From NCBI GenBank assembly GCA_002077045.2, contig KZ111156.1:555444-619443 (forward strand): DNA of 64,000 nt. The letters run 5' to 3'. A model generated the notes under the pieces. That model was given only the letters and a program-made list of their open reading frames with translations, had not been told where the DNA came from and ran no database searches. The DNA is from Rachicladosporium sp. CCFEE 5018. Its lineage: Eukaryota > Ascomycota > Dothideomycetes > Cladosporiales > Cladosporiaceae. Below are positions 42,769-54,638 of the stretch, piece after piece; the first letter of the stretch is position 1, and each line of letters starts with the position of its first letter. The position numbers and the translations under genes are program-made.

Positions 42769-43875
42769 TGTAACAGCTGTGAATGCGTAGCTGTAGCGGA
42801 AAGACTGTCAGTAGCGGCCGAGGGCGAAGGGCGATGCAGCAAAAACGTACTGTGTGGTGATCAACTTGCTGGCCGAAGAAGTGCAAGAGAAGGGGGTGCG
42901 GGCGGAGATGCCGGCGAGGATGGTCGTACGCGTTCCTCCGAGGCGGAGAAGTCGTCGAGCGTGTGACGCTACTGTGTGTGATTGCACAGGCTGTTCGGGG
43001 ATGTGGTCAAAGTGGTGTTGCAAGAAAGTGGTGGTGGATCAGTGTCAACAAGCCCTCCTCAAATTCTGCACCGCGCCCTAATACCTCCCACACCGCGGAT
43101 GCCAAGCCCAGCACAGGCTCCCGGGCAACGCTAGTCCTGCAAGAGCACCCCACTCACACCCCTCTAGAGTCTCCTTCACGTCGAGGTGCTTATAGAGGAC
43201 AAAGAAACCAGCATGACAATGCCTTATGAAGACCCACCTTGGCCTCGGAAGGCGGAGGGGAGGTGCCGTGGACATGTGAACGGCGGCGAAGGTGAACGCT
43301 GAAGAAGAGGGGAGGACTGTGAGGGATGCGAGGTGTGTATATATCTTCGACATGATCATGCGATCGTAGTATGCTTCGAAGAGGAAGAGAGGACGTACTC
43401 ACCTTGCAGCATACCTCGCCGACCTTGTGAATCACAGCCATGCCATCGCTCTTTGTTGACATGCTTGTCACCCTCCAGCCTCTCCCTTTGACGCGACGGC
43501 GACGGGTTGAGACATGAAGGCATGACAACAACCGTGACGACGGCTGCGACGATATGCTGAAGGATGAAGAAGGCAATGACAATAAGGGAAGAGATGGCGA
43601 TGCATCAGACATGCCTTCGGCGGCGACAGCATGGCACAGCAACACGAGGAAGAGCCAGGACTTGACTTTGGCATGGGACTTCGAACCATTCTCCACCTAC
43701 CTCGACGGCGGCAGCATGGTACGATAATCTGAGGGAGCGCAGGGACGTGACCTGCCCATGGAACTGCGGACGACCTCCCATCTCCCCCATAGACGTTAGC
43801 ATTGTCAGTAGAACCTGATCAAGTCGGCAGCACTAGTGAATCGCCCCATATGCAGCAGCAGAAGGCAACACTCCA
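42769..43875. other. Intergenic, contig C
   Basis: Counterpart of 30384-31869. No feature recognised. Confidence 0.4.
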
Positions 43876-44937
43876 TCACGAAGGCACACACTCGCCTCGC
43901 CCCACTGCCTCTTGCGCCTGCATCTCGGTCACCGCGGCAAGTTGCACCCCTCGAGCATACTCCTGAGGACTCGCCGCGAAGCTGTGCAGCGCCAGCTGCT
44001 CCAGTACTCGGAGTCTCACCACCCAGTCCGAGGCCATCAAGTCCATACAGCATTGCAGCCTCTCGCTGCAGATGGAGGTCAGATCAGGCGTATACCCAAA
44101 TTGGCAGAATCGAGGACCATGGTGATTGGCATCAGTCACGGCATCGAGCAGGAGATACATGCAATTCTCAGCGTGGTACTGGTAGCGATTGCGGAGCAGG
44201 TTGACTGTGGCTTGGTAGTAGTGACGCTGCACAGCGAGGAAGAGCTCGGGTGCCATGTCTTGCGGAGGGCGTTCTGAAACGGGCTGGTCGTATACCTGCA
44301 GCATCCGCTTGACCCAATTCTTGGCACTCTGCTTCACAGCCGCGATGTCGTCGTAGTCGTTATCAAGCTGTACAGTACCGGAGCGACGCATGGCAGCAGC
44401 AGTCCCGAGTCTGTACGTCTCACTCTGGAGGGCAGAGGTGCCCAAAGAGAGACCTTTGCGTGCCAGGGTCAAGGCCTCGAGCGGCATCTGGAAGTCTTGG
44501 ATCTCACCAGGCTGGAGCGAAGCATGAGGGAAGGCAGATGACTCCCTGCCGCTCCTGGCAACGTGTTCTTCAGAGTTAACGGGCGTTATCTGGTCCGGCA
44601 ATGTCAACGTGTTCGGGAATCTTTGGCCAGGCAAGCTCTGTAAGGCGCCTATATCTGTCATGGTCATCTCTTGGTCTCCGAGAGCGAGTGTCTCCATCGG
44701 CATCCTCAGGTCTGCTACATCAGCATCTCGATCGAATCCTGGGCCACTTGCAGACGTTTGACCAGTGACCTCGGCAGTATGCTGATCGCTCCTTTCGAGG
44801 ACCTCCTCTTCAACGTGCTCGGTACGAGCAGATGATGGAGTTCGCTGTCCGACCTCGACATTGCTGTCATGATCCCATGCCTCGAAGTCGAACAAGGCTT
44901 CCCAACTGAGGCCGACGATGTAATGCGCGTTCGCCAT
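43876..44937 (-). CDS. Family gene L, contig C copy (open reading frame intact)
   Basis: A single exon of 353 residues from ATG 44937 (MANAHYIVGLSWEALFDFEA). Trp-21 and Arg-32 occupy the positions of the two stops in the contig B copy. Acidic N-half, then the helical family domain: DYDDIAAVKQSAKNWVKRML, YQATVNLLRNRYQYHAENC, PDLTSICSERLQCC, SDWVVRLRVLEQL, FAASPQEYARG. The C-terminus ends GRGECVPS because of an indel relative to contig B, where the frame continues (MCWASVFRRDRM...). The two copies are only about 70-75% identical in protein, far below the kinase. Function unknown; one or both may be decaying. Confidence 0.72.
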   Translation of the reverse strand: MANAHYIVGLSWEALFDFEAWDHDSNVEVGQRTPSSARTEHVEEEVLERSDQHTAEVTGQTSASGPGFDRDADVADLRMPMETLALGDQEMTMTDIGALQSLPGQRFPNTLTLPDQITPVNSEEHVARSGRESSAFPHASLQPGEIQDFQMPLEALTLARKGLSLGTSALQSETYRLGTAAAMRRSGTVQLDNDYDDIAAVKQSAKNWVKRMLQVYDQPVSERPPQDMAPELFLAVQRHYYQATVNLLRNRYQYHAENCMYLLLDAVTDANHHGPRFCQFGYTPDLTSICSERLQCCMDLMASDWVVRLRVLEQLALHSFAASPQEYARGVQLAAVTEMQAQEAVGRGECVPS

Positions 44938-46239
44938 AATGACAAGGGCTTCTCGTGGCGAAGAGGCCCAGTCGACGCCATGCTAGGCCGAACAGCTATA
45001 TGGTATGTTCTCCGAGACCTGTCATCATACTTTGCTATAAGATCTGGAGATCTAGAGATCATGGATCGGGCCTGGCGATGCGATTGGAGAGGACCAAATC
45101 TGTCCTGGCCATGACATTGCGGGTGCATCGGAGAAGCATGTCCGAGCGTGTGTCGTTCTGGCGGCCATCGCCGTTGCGAGATCAAGATGTGCGATGTTCG
45201 TCTAGATCCGCATGATCGAAACTTTGGTTCTGTTGGGAGACTGTTAGTACTTGGAAGCCGTGCTCAATGCGAAGCTCGATGACAGCGGCTGGCAGCTGCA
45301 TGCCGTGCCCCTATTAGAACGCCTTTGTCAAAGTACTCGAGGCTTGTGGACAGCTTTCGAGGCGAGGTGTCACATGAGATTGACTAGCGGACATCGATCT
45401 CTCACAGCGGGGTTGACAAGCAAATTTCGCCGGCCAAGCTGGAGATCTCTTCAGCCTCATTAGCAGTGAAGGAATGTTACTTCGCAAGCTGAAGCATGAC
45501 GATACTTCGAAGTCACTGATGTACAGTCTCACCGCAATACTTTTGACTCCGATTCCGAGTTGTCCTCATATTGTCGAGTCCCGAGTCCGAAAGATAGCAT
45601 ACTGCGCCCAGAGCCCCATCCATGCATGTGCTGGACGTCTTGCACTCTCGAAAGGGCACAACTCCTTCTCATGGGACAAGTATCTGTACATCACGCACTT
45701 CAGAGGGTTGTCCAGAACCTTGATATGTCATAGTCGATGGTGTACGCACACAAGTAGATTGGAGAAGTGAGAAAGGGATGGCAAAGGATGAAGTGAGGTT
45801 GACGTTGCCTATGCTTGGCATCTTTCTCCATTCAGCCTAGACCCGTGACTTGCCCTGCCCCACCCGATACCGATGCCGATTACCAATGCGCAGTTGGACC
45901 AGCAGTGATGAGAGGTTGGACAGCTGCTGCAACTTTTCCGTGCCACTGCTTATATTTCATACAATGTGAAGCGTTCCCCTTAGAACGTATCCCACACCTC
46001 TGCAAAGGCGTACTTGAAGTGCAGGTCCCGGGACCCACCAAGATCTTCAAAATCTGGGGACAGTCCCTCTCCACTCGGCAATGACATCGCCACGGTAGCC
46101 GTAAAGGCCACTGCGATTAGCCACGGTAGCCTGAGGAACGCGATCGGGATCGCTTCACTATAGTCCAGCGCTCATTCACTGCGATCTGGACTTGACTGAG
46201 AACTAGCCCTCCGGACGGACCACCGGACCTCTACCCAAG
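44938..46239. promoter_or_regulatory. Divergent region L/nrc-2, contig C
   Basis: Counterpart of 32974-34288 with the same conserved ~400 bases before the kinase ATG. Nothing else recognised. Confidence 0.4.
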
Positions 46240-48406
46240 ATGCCACACAACAATAGCAGCGAGAAGCGCACCTTCTCGGGTCTTGCGCTGAACCCAAATG
46301 CCAAGGTCAACAACACCGCCGGCCAGAAGATCAAGAACTTCTTCCGCATCAACAGTCTGTCGAAGGAGAACACCGGCGCGCCGACCTCGGACCCCAGCAG
46401 CAACGAGAAGGCACAGGATGGCACCCGGACTCTTCAATCACAACACAACAAGAGCAGTCTGCGCAATAGCAGGTTCATACCACATCTTGGCCGAAGTCGG
46501 AGTACTACTGTAGCCTCCGAGGGAAATGCGCTAGATGAGGGCATGAGCCCAACTGCACACGCGAACCCGTACTTTCAGCACCAAGGGCCGCCAGCTCTGA
46601 GACACCACAACGACGGCAGTGTGCCGAACACTCCGCCAGACTCGCCTAATGCAGCAGGCAAAGCTAATGGAGCAAGCGCGGGTGCAGCTGCTACAACATT
46701 GAGTGGCAAGGAAGAGCTGGCACGAAAGCTGCGGAGAGTGGCAAGCGCGCCAAATGCACAGGGACTATTCGGCAAGGCAAAGTCAGGCAGCTCCGACAGC
46801 AAGAGTGCGAACACGAGCAGGCCAGGAACTTCAGATCTGGCGCTACCTCCAAAGCTGAACGGGCTTGGCTCGCATAGCAATGGCAGCACGCTGTCGATGG
46901 TTGAGACCGTGCCACAGAATGGAGATCTGCTGCCATTGCCGAGCATGGAAGGTCTCACGCCAGGCAAGATACGCAATAGCATTGCTTTCCGCCGGACGTA
47001 CAGCAGCAATAGCATCAAGGTGCGGACGGTTGAAGTTGGACCAAGCAGCTTCGACAAGATCAAGTTGATCGGAAAGGGAGATGTGGGCAAGGTATACCTC
47101 GTGCGAGAGAAGAAGAGCAGTCGATTGTATGCGATGAAAGGTGAGTACTGACTTCGCTTCAGAGCTGATCTTGACTAACATGCGTAGTCTTGTCGAAGAA
47201 GGAGATGATTAAGCGTAACAAGATCAAGCGCGCACTGGCCGAGCAGGAGATTCTGGCAACGAGCAACCACCCTTTCATCGTCACACTTTACCACTCGTTC
47301 CAGTCAGAAGATCACCTATACCTATGCATGGAATACTGCAGTGGTGGCGAATTCTTCCGTGCCCTGCAGACACGACCAAACAAATGCGTGGACGAGGATG
47401 CTGCGAGGTTTTACGCAGCCGAGGTCACAGCAGCCCTGGAGTACCTACACTTGATGGGTTTCATCTACCGAGACTTGAAGCCAGAGAGTGCGTATTCGCA
47501 GACAGACATGCATCCGCATAGCAGCCAGCTGACTTGTTCACAGACATCCTACTCCATCAGTCCGGCCACATCATGTTGTCAGACTTCGATCTCTCTAAGC
47601 AATCTGATCTTGGTGGCGCACCTACCATGATCCACGCCTCGTCTCGTTCATCAGGCGGCATCTCCTCGAACCCTCACTCCACCTCCCTCCCAGCTATAGA
47701 CACCAAGTCATGCATAGCGAACTTCCGCACGAACAGCTTCGTTGGGACCGAAGAGTACATAGCGCCCGAAGTGATCAAGGGCTGTGGCCACACGAGTGCG
47801 GTCGACTGGTGGACGCTTGGTATACTCATCTATGAGATGCTTTTCGGTACCACGCCGTTCAAGGGTAAGAACCGGAATGCGACCTTCGCCAACATTCTTC
47901 GAGATGAAGTGCCGTTCCCTGAGGGATCTGGATCGCCCAATATCTCCAAGTGAGTCTCAGTCTGCATCTCTCATACGACTAATACTGACCTTCCTCCCAG
48001 CCTCTGCAAATCTTTGATCCGCAAACTCCTCATCAAAGACGAGCTCCGCCGTCTCGGCTCGCGAGCGGGTGCCAGCGACGTCAAATCCCACCCCTTCTTC
48101 CGCAGCACCTCCTGGGCCCTTCTCCGCCACTCGAAACCACCCATCATCCCGAATCAAGGCCGTGGCATCGACACCGTGAACTTCAGGACAGTCAAAGAAA
48201 GCGGCTCAGTGGATCTAGGGAATGGTAACGTCGGCTTCGTTAAGAACGGCTGGGCGCATGCCGAGGTGAGCAAGCTGAAGGGCGTGCCTTTGGACAGTGG
48301 ATTGGCGACACCGGGTGCGGAGCTAGCGGATCCGTTCGAGACTTTCAGTAGTGTTACGCTACATCATGATGGGGATGATGGGCAGACTGAGGAGAGGAGG
48401 CAATGA
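46240..48406 (+). CDS. nrc-2: AGC-family protein kinase NRC-2 / Fpk1-like, contig C copy
   Basis: Same structure as the contig B copy: exons 46240-47140, 47188-47487, 47544-47949 and 48001-48406, 670 residues, introns at identical positions. Kinase motifs LIGKGDVGKVYLV, FIYRDLKPENILL, LSDFDLSK and GTEEYIAPEV are all intact. In the first 240 coding bases I count about 19 differences from the other copy, nearly all synonymous (V/A and P/L are the exceptions). Intron sequences differ more. This is the signature of two copies both under purifying selection for a long time. Confidence 0.94.
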
Positions 48407-49266
48407 AGATAGCATTGATGGCTTCTGAGCGGTCGTTCGATGGGCATTGAGATTGAGCAGAAAACGGGACTGGGAGTGTTACACGTGCGACGAGGAGGCA
48501 TGAACTCCATGGCTCGCTGGGACGGCGACGGCGTTTGGGACAGAACCTGGCATGACTGCTACGACGCTCTTTAGGCATGCAAGGCGTTGGCGGGACTTGT
48601 AAGTATGTGCTTGGGCTCGGAGGCGAGCGCGACGCAGTTGGGATGTGGGAAGGAAAGTCATGTATTTGCCCCCTTCCGCGTCTTTTCCTTTCCATCTATG
48701 TAATGGGTACTACCTTGTACAATGCCGCCCGACCTGGTGTACACATGAACATGTGTCACGTGGACCAATCACGATGGAACTCCAAACACCGCCAACGCAT
48801 CAATACCGTATGTTTGCCCCTTCTATACCGGTCAATGGGCTCCAATCACGCGAGCCGACAGATGCGGAGGCCACGGTAACATCTGCTTCACTAAGTTCTG
48901 GCTGCGTCAGCCTTGCGGACGATCAATCACCACAATCGCATACGCCATCCAGAATGTGGCAGCTGCGACATCGACGTTGATCTGGTTGTGATCAGGGTTG
49001 CAGCTGCGAGAGTCTTGGCCTGACCGTCGAACGATCCTGACCTTGATAGCTGCGCAGCACTTTCGCGCTGTGGTTGCTTCATTCCGACAGCAGGCCACGA
49101 TATCAGCTTCGGGACCAATGTGACCAAGGTCGAAGTGGCGCTCTTCACTGTCACATTTCGTGCTTTGTGCATCCATGTCAACTTCCGAGCGCGAGCCGGA
49201 TGATTTGGATGCGCTTTCTAGACTTCTTCATTACGGCGACTCCTGGCTATTGTTATGGTCTACCCA
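48407..49266. other. Convergent intergenic region, contig C
   Basis: Counterpart of 36456-37317. No feature recognised. Confidence 0.4.
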
Positions 49267-50307
49267 TCACTCCATGCTAATACACAACTTCCCGAAGTGC
49301 TTCTGATCCCACATATACTGATACGCCTCCTTCAGCTCCGTCAGCTTGAACACCTTCTCGTCCACCACAGGCTTGATCCCGTTCGTCTCGATCGCCCGGT
49401 TCATTTCTTCGAACTGCAGTCGGTTTCCGACAAGTACGCCACGGACGGTGCAGATGTTCATCAAGCAGTCCAGGAAGCCCGGTTGCTTCTCGTGGTCCCC
49501 GCCACCAAGGAACCCGATGATGCTGATGATGCCTTCAAAGGCGATCGCCTTCAGGGACTGCGCCATGGTGGCTGGCCCCCCAACCTCGAGGATGTGCTGC
49601 ACACCTCGGCCGCCGGGAGTCAGCTTCTTCGCCTCCTCGCCCCAATTTGGCGTCTCCTTGTAGTTGATCACATGATCAGCACCGAAGGACTTCAGCTTCT
49701 CGGTCTTGGCTGCTGAGGATGTGGTGGCGATTACTTTGGCTCCAGCCGCCTTCGCAAATTGAACGGCAAAGATTGACACTCCACCTGTTCCCTGCGTGAG
49801 GACATAATCACCCGGCTTCAGTGCCTTCAGTCCGTAGAGCGCGTTCCAAGCTGTGAGTCCGGCGCAGGTGAGCGTCGAGCCCTCGAGGAAGGAGAGCGAT
49901 GATGGCATGTGGACAAGCCCCTGCTCCGAAAATGCGCCATACTCTCTCAATGTACCGTCCACAGCACCGCCTAGACCGGTGCCGATGGAAGCGAAGTCCA
50001 GAGAGCCAGCGAGATGGCCTTGATTGAAGAGAGTGAGGACCTTATCGCCTTCCTTGAACTTGGTGACGGCTTTGCCGACTGCAATCACAGTGCCGGCACC
50101 ATCTGATCCGGGAATCACATCTGGCGCCACGGGGAAAGGGTATTTGCCGTTAGGGATGGCGAGGTCGCGATAGTTGAGAGAGGCAGCACTGAGCTTTACC
50201 AGCACAGCGGAGTCTGTCACGGTGGGCACCGGTGCGGAAGAGTTCAACTTCAGGGAGTCAAAGCCGGAAGTGCCAGTGACGTTCCATTGCTGGTGAGTTT
50301 CAGGCAT
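49267..50307 (-). CDS. MDR-superfamily oxidoreductase (quinone oxidoreductase-like), contig C copy
   Basis: 346 residues from ATG 50307 (MPETHQQWNVTGTSG), full-length and intact. It differs from the contig B copy at roughly 29 of 1041 bases and about nine residues (for example I/T at 4, N/D in VAPxVIPGS, P/T in TLxCAGLT). Nucleotide-binding TQGTGGVSIFAVQFAK and the zinc-free NYRDL are the same. This part of the locus is markedly more similar between copies than the kinase or gene L. Confidence 0.9.
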   Translation of the reverse strand: MPETHQQWNVTGTSGFDSLKLNSSAPVPTVTDSAVLVKLSAASLNYRDLAIPNGKYPFPVAPDVIPGSDGAGTVIAVGKAVTKFKEGDKVLTLFNQGHLAGSLDFASIGTGLGGAVDGTLREYGAFSEQGLVHMPSSLSFLEGSTLTCAGLTAWNALYGLKALKPGDYVLTQGTGGVSIFAVQFAKAAGAKVIATTSSAAKTEKLKSFGADHVINYKETPNWGEEAKKLTPGGRGVQHILEVGGPATMAQSLKAIAFEGIISIIGFLGGGDHEKQPGFLDCLMNICTVRGVLVGNRLQFEEMNRAIETNGIKPVVDEKVFKLTELKEAYQYMWDQKHFGKLCISME

Positions 50308-52866
50308 GTTGGATGTGCTGTTGATTTTGATGGTTTCGAGTAACGATTACGAAATTGTAGATCAGAAAATCCACGGAGGATAATGGATAGTACGAGACCA
50401 ACAAATATAACCCTGCCACTCGCCAAAACGTACATTGTGACGTCGTATGCAAAGATCGCATACGCGAGCTGGTGGATACATGTATGCCGCATTGCTAATC
50501 CGGCAAATTCGATCGCACTGTGCAGGGCATTGCCACCTTCGCGGCACTTGTGCTCATGATGTCCCACGCTTGAATGCAGTCAAGTTAATGATCTGGAAAT
50601 GCGAAGTCGTCGATCACCTTACAACAAGTCGATGCCATGTCTCCAGGGTCATGATCCATAGTGGGAAGTGTCGCGGGCGATGCGAGAGCGGCGTGCATGA
50701 TGCACAGATTTGGCGAGACGGGTGCTTATGTAATGCGAATGGCACTGAGGCGGAAACACTGACTTCACCTTCAGTTAATGGCGGTGGTGTCTAAAAAGCC
50801 GAGCAGACGTCAGTGGAATTGCCTGATCTCTGCTCCAAGCACTTTCACATGCCGTATCTCGCTCTGGAGCTTGAAGATTCTCGCTATGTCCGCTACGTCG
50901 TCCTCTATCGAAGTCCGCAGGGAGATACCTTCCTACGCCTCCGATATCACCGCGCTTTCACGAGCGATAGTGCTACGCCTCGGCGGCGGCGTGCCGCTGC
51001 CGAGACGTTTGCTCGGCGGTGACGTGGCGGACAGCGCATAGTAACAACGCACTACCGTTATTAACGGACGCCGAGCCTAGGATGACTACCCTCTACTTTC
51101 TTTACTCCTTCTTCTTTCCTACTATGTTCGACCTCTTTCCTATTGCAGGCTAGAGGCCTGAAGGTATAACGCCGTCGCCGAGACAACGCCGCCGCCGGCG
51201 CCGAGACATGGCGGCGTGAAGAGATAGCAATAACAGAGGTGAACGGGAATTGTCTTGAAGAGGAAGTATAGCAAGAGGTCTTTGCTCGAAGGGAGAGGAC
51301 AAAGGGCCAAGAGAAAGAATCTCGGATTGCAGAGGAAATTGATCATCGCAATGGCTGGAAACCTTGGGAGCTAAACGACTGGGAATATGTGATCTGGACC
51401 TTGGCGAGGAAACCAGGACCTTACGGTGGAAACCAGGACCTTGCGGTGAAAACACGGATTCGGTGGTGAGACTCAGCGGTGGAAACCTCTTGGCCCGGAA
51501 ACATGCCGTGTGGTGAAAATGGACTCATTGAAACAGAGGAAGGTAATCTGGGATGCGACTGGGCTGGCAATGGCAACAAGTGTCATCTCGCCCTCCTAGA
51601 CGCTGCTTGCTAACTTCATGACGTGCTCGGCATACGCGCGCAGTCAATGCCAGCATCTCCGCTGGCAGCCACCTCGTTTGCTGGCAGCGCGCGAGCTCGT
51701 GAAGCTCGTGCAAATCGGGTCTGGCCGCTGGACGGGAAATGGCTGGGCGGGTCCCTATATCTACGTTCCAGGCCGCCAAATTTCGCTATGTCCACTGGGG
51801 AAATATCACCTACCAAAGGCGACTCTTCCCAGGTCTGGGCGCCCTCTGTAGCCGGAGACATGAGCGAGCTGCTGCTGTCTCGAGGCCACGGGGTCGCGCT
51901 GGCGGAGCAGCAAACTGCTCGTGCTGGTCTGCTGGCAAGCGGACAGCGGAGAGCCTGCGCAAACCGCTCTATCAATGCCGCCTCCGCCTGCTATCTAGGA
52001 AACTCCGACTTGGACTTGGCTGTACTCCTACTACTACTACCATAACACCACCATTTCGAATCTTCTACCACCACTGTACCTCCCTGCTAGTCTATCATCA
52101 CTAATCCACCACTACCCCGCCTCACGCACCTTCGGGTCAACAATCCGACGCAGCACACACCTCCCACGAGGCCTGCCACTGCCTCCATACCTACCTTCCC
52201 TAGGGCATTGATCCCAATCGGCACCATTCTCTCCGGTCCTCTCGAGCGAGTCCCTGCCGCGAAAGCAGGTCATTGGAGTCTCCATACCGGATCACGACCG
52301 CAAGCGACATAGTCGTGAGAGGATAGTCGTTGGAGACACCACACGAAGAGGTAAGAGCTGCCACCACCACTGCTTCAATCTGGGTCATCCAAGAGACGCT
52401 GTCTTCTGGATCCGCAAAAGCACAGCCGCGGAGGAGGAGTACACGAGGAGTCTGCAGGACAATCTCTAAGGGCTGCTGCCATTGCTACGGTCGAGTCACG
52501 GCCACACTGCAGAGCAATTGCTAAGGCACGCACAGTCTCACAACACTGTCCAGAGCAAGTGTTGTGACAAGCAACAACACCATACTTGCCAAGAACACAC
52601 AAGTGTCTCTCACACACAGAGACAAGTACAATTGACAGCACAAAGTTGTTTCTGGACTCGGGAGACCATTTGACTTGCTTCAGGCAAGTGTAGTTGTCTC
52701 CAAAGCCTTGCTTGGCCGTACAGTCATTCTGTGCACAGAGGCAAACAGTCTATCGTATTGTCCATTGACATTCGAGTCTACAGCTTCGAACCACTGGACA
52801 CTCCATCGACTACCGAGTCTACCTCCATCCCCACTCATCAACACAAAGCATCTTCCATCATCAAAG
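50308..52866. promoter_or_regulatory. Divergent region MDR/Z, contig C
   Basis: Counterpart of 38359-40893, including the inverted repeat (50979-51004) and the 20-base tandem units (51398-51457). It has several small indels relative to contig B, among them a 3-base insertion near 50902 and a rearranged patch near 52050-52240. Confidence 0.4.
51398..51457 (+). repeat. Three 20-base tandem units, contig C copy
   Basis: Units at 51398, 51418 and 51438; consensus accttrcggtggaaaccagg. Confidence 0.75.
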
Positions 52867-54538
52867 ATGTCTACACCCATCAACGACCCCTTTGTTGGCT
52901 TCGACTACGACTTCGACATCGATCAGAATTTCGAGTTCGATGGTTTCTACGCAACAGAGCCGCAGATCCAGGAAGCATCGACATCGATCAATAGCCACCC
53001 AGACCAGCTGCGTCTACAGGGCTCAGACGAGAAGTCAATTCTTCAAACTCCAGCTCTACCCGGCCCACATGCTTCATCTGGCTTCAAAGATCAGAACATC
53101 GATCCCCAGCTGTTGTCTATGGAACACCAAGCCGCAGCTGCGCAGGATCGGCTACCAACGGAGACCGACGTTGACCAGGCTGCGATCACGAATGGTTGCA
53201 CCCCATTGTCTGCAGCTGAAGAGACATCAGTGTCTGCGGAAGTCTACACTATATCTCGGAGTGAGATGTACACCGGTCACCCAGGTTTCACCAACGAGAT
53301 CATCGACGCCTTCAACATTCCATCGCCACTCTTCCCGATCGATCATCAACTGAACATCGGATCTACGCAGCCAATACCCTCCAACATGCAGAACACTCAT
53401 TATGCGCCCACAGCGCCAATGTATGGCGCTCAAGGAGCGTCCAACATGCAGCCGTCAAGGTGTTCGTCATCGCACATGGAGATGGGCATTTTCCAGACAG
53501 ATACTGGTCTGCCAGATCTGAGCGATCTCAACGATGGCGATCATCTCTTCTCGCAGCCACAGGTATCTGCCACCCAGATGGCTACCTCCGAATTCCAGCA
53601 CAGACAGGGAGAGCCCTACATGTATGGATCTCAGATGCAGCACGACCCGTTGCATTTCGGAACAGTGCCCGGTGGACGTCAACACCAGTCGGGTCCATCC
53701 AACATCGCCACCCGCGAGACTATCAGCGCTCAGTTTGCGTTCTCGGCCGGGCCATCGGGCAAGCGCCCGGCAACCGCCATGTCCTCTTACGAGCTCCCAC
53801 AATCCGCTACCCGCGTCAAGCGCGACTGTAACGACTGCGGTAAAGTCTTCTACAACTCCCAGGACATCAGCGGTCTCCGCTGCACCCGCTGTCAGACGAA
53901 GTTCATCAAGAACACTGCTGGCCACACGGTCTATGAGTATGATCCCGAAATGGACGCCGTTGACGCCAAAGCCCTCCTTCACCCACAGATGCCGCCTCTC
54001 AATCATCCCAATGACGACGTCGATGTGCAGCGCTGGCTGTCCGCGGACTACATGCGAGCACTCTGCGAAGCTGTCTCCACGCCCTACACCGAGAACGATC
54101 CCCAGCGCAGAGCTCAGCAGACCAAGATGAACAAGAAGCCCTTCGACTCCGATCAATACCGCGCCAATCTCGTCAACGCCCGCCTGCGCATCCTCTTCGA
54201 GACCGCCGTCTCCTACCACGCCGGCGGACCGACCTACTACGACATCGGCGGCGACAATAACGGCTACGGGGAAGACAAGAACCCGACTTTCTCCCAGCGC
54301 TTGAATCACATCATTCAGCTCTTGCGCAGGAACAAGGACATCGCTATGGATGTCATCGAAGGCCGTGGTGTGACTGCGCTGGTGAAGAACCCGGACAAGT
54401 ACGAGAGGCGCAAGAGGGACAACAAGAAGAGCAATGACACGAAGGCTTCCTTGCAGGAGAAGGGTAAGAGGCTCGAGGCGCTTGAGCAGCGGACGGCGTC
54501 GAGGAGCATGGTGCCAGGGCCAGTGGTGCAGAGTGTTG
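52867..54538 (+). CDS. Family gene Z, contig C copy (3' end at gap)
   Basis: ATG 52867 (MSTPINDPFVGFDYDFDID); 557 codons to gap 3, the same length to the base as the contig B copy. Zinc ribbon CNDCGKVFYNS ... LRCTRCQTKF and the C-domain motifs (NARLRILFETAVSYH, LLRRNKDIAMDVIEG, LVKNPDKY) are intact. The N-terminal half carries many substitutions, including amino-acid changes, whereas the last ~500 bases differ from contig B at only about six sites. The stop is not in this contig; contig D would supply it in frame. Confidence 0.82.
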
Positions 54539-54638
54539 NNNNNNNNNNNNNNNNNNNNNNNNNNNNNNNNNNNNNNNNNNNNNNNNNNNNNNNNNNNNNN
54601 NNNNNNNNNNNNNNNNNNNNNNNNNNNNNNNNNNNNNN
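54539..54638. other. Assembly gap 3 (100 N)
   Basis: 100 N. The first 370 bases after it (54639-55008) repeat 54169-54538 with three C/T differences and repeat 42196-42565 (end of contig B) with none. Confidence 0.98.

Larger units (their letters stand above)
42666..54538. other. Contig C: alternative (haplotype/homeolog) copy of 30281-42565
   Basis: The whole contig is collinear with contig A/B at an offset of about 11.95-11.97 kb relative to B. It carries the start of gene A/B, gene L, nrc-2, the MDR gene and gene Z in the same order and strands. It ends on the same base of gene Z (cagagtgttg) as contig B. Divergence varies along its length. See findings for the evidence that it is a parallel version rather than a tandem duplicate. 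Confidence 0.85.

Noticed and set aside
30930..54538. Recent tandem duplication as the plain explanation for the two copies
   Set aside because: The contig overlaps phase A and D with B and not with C, and B/C divergence is too high and patchy for a recent event; it remains a fallback until reads are examined.
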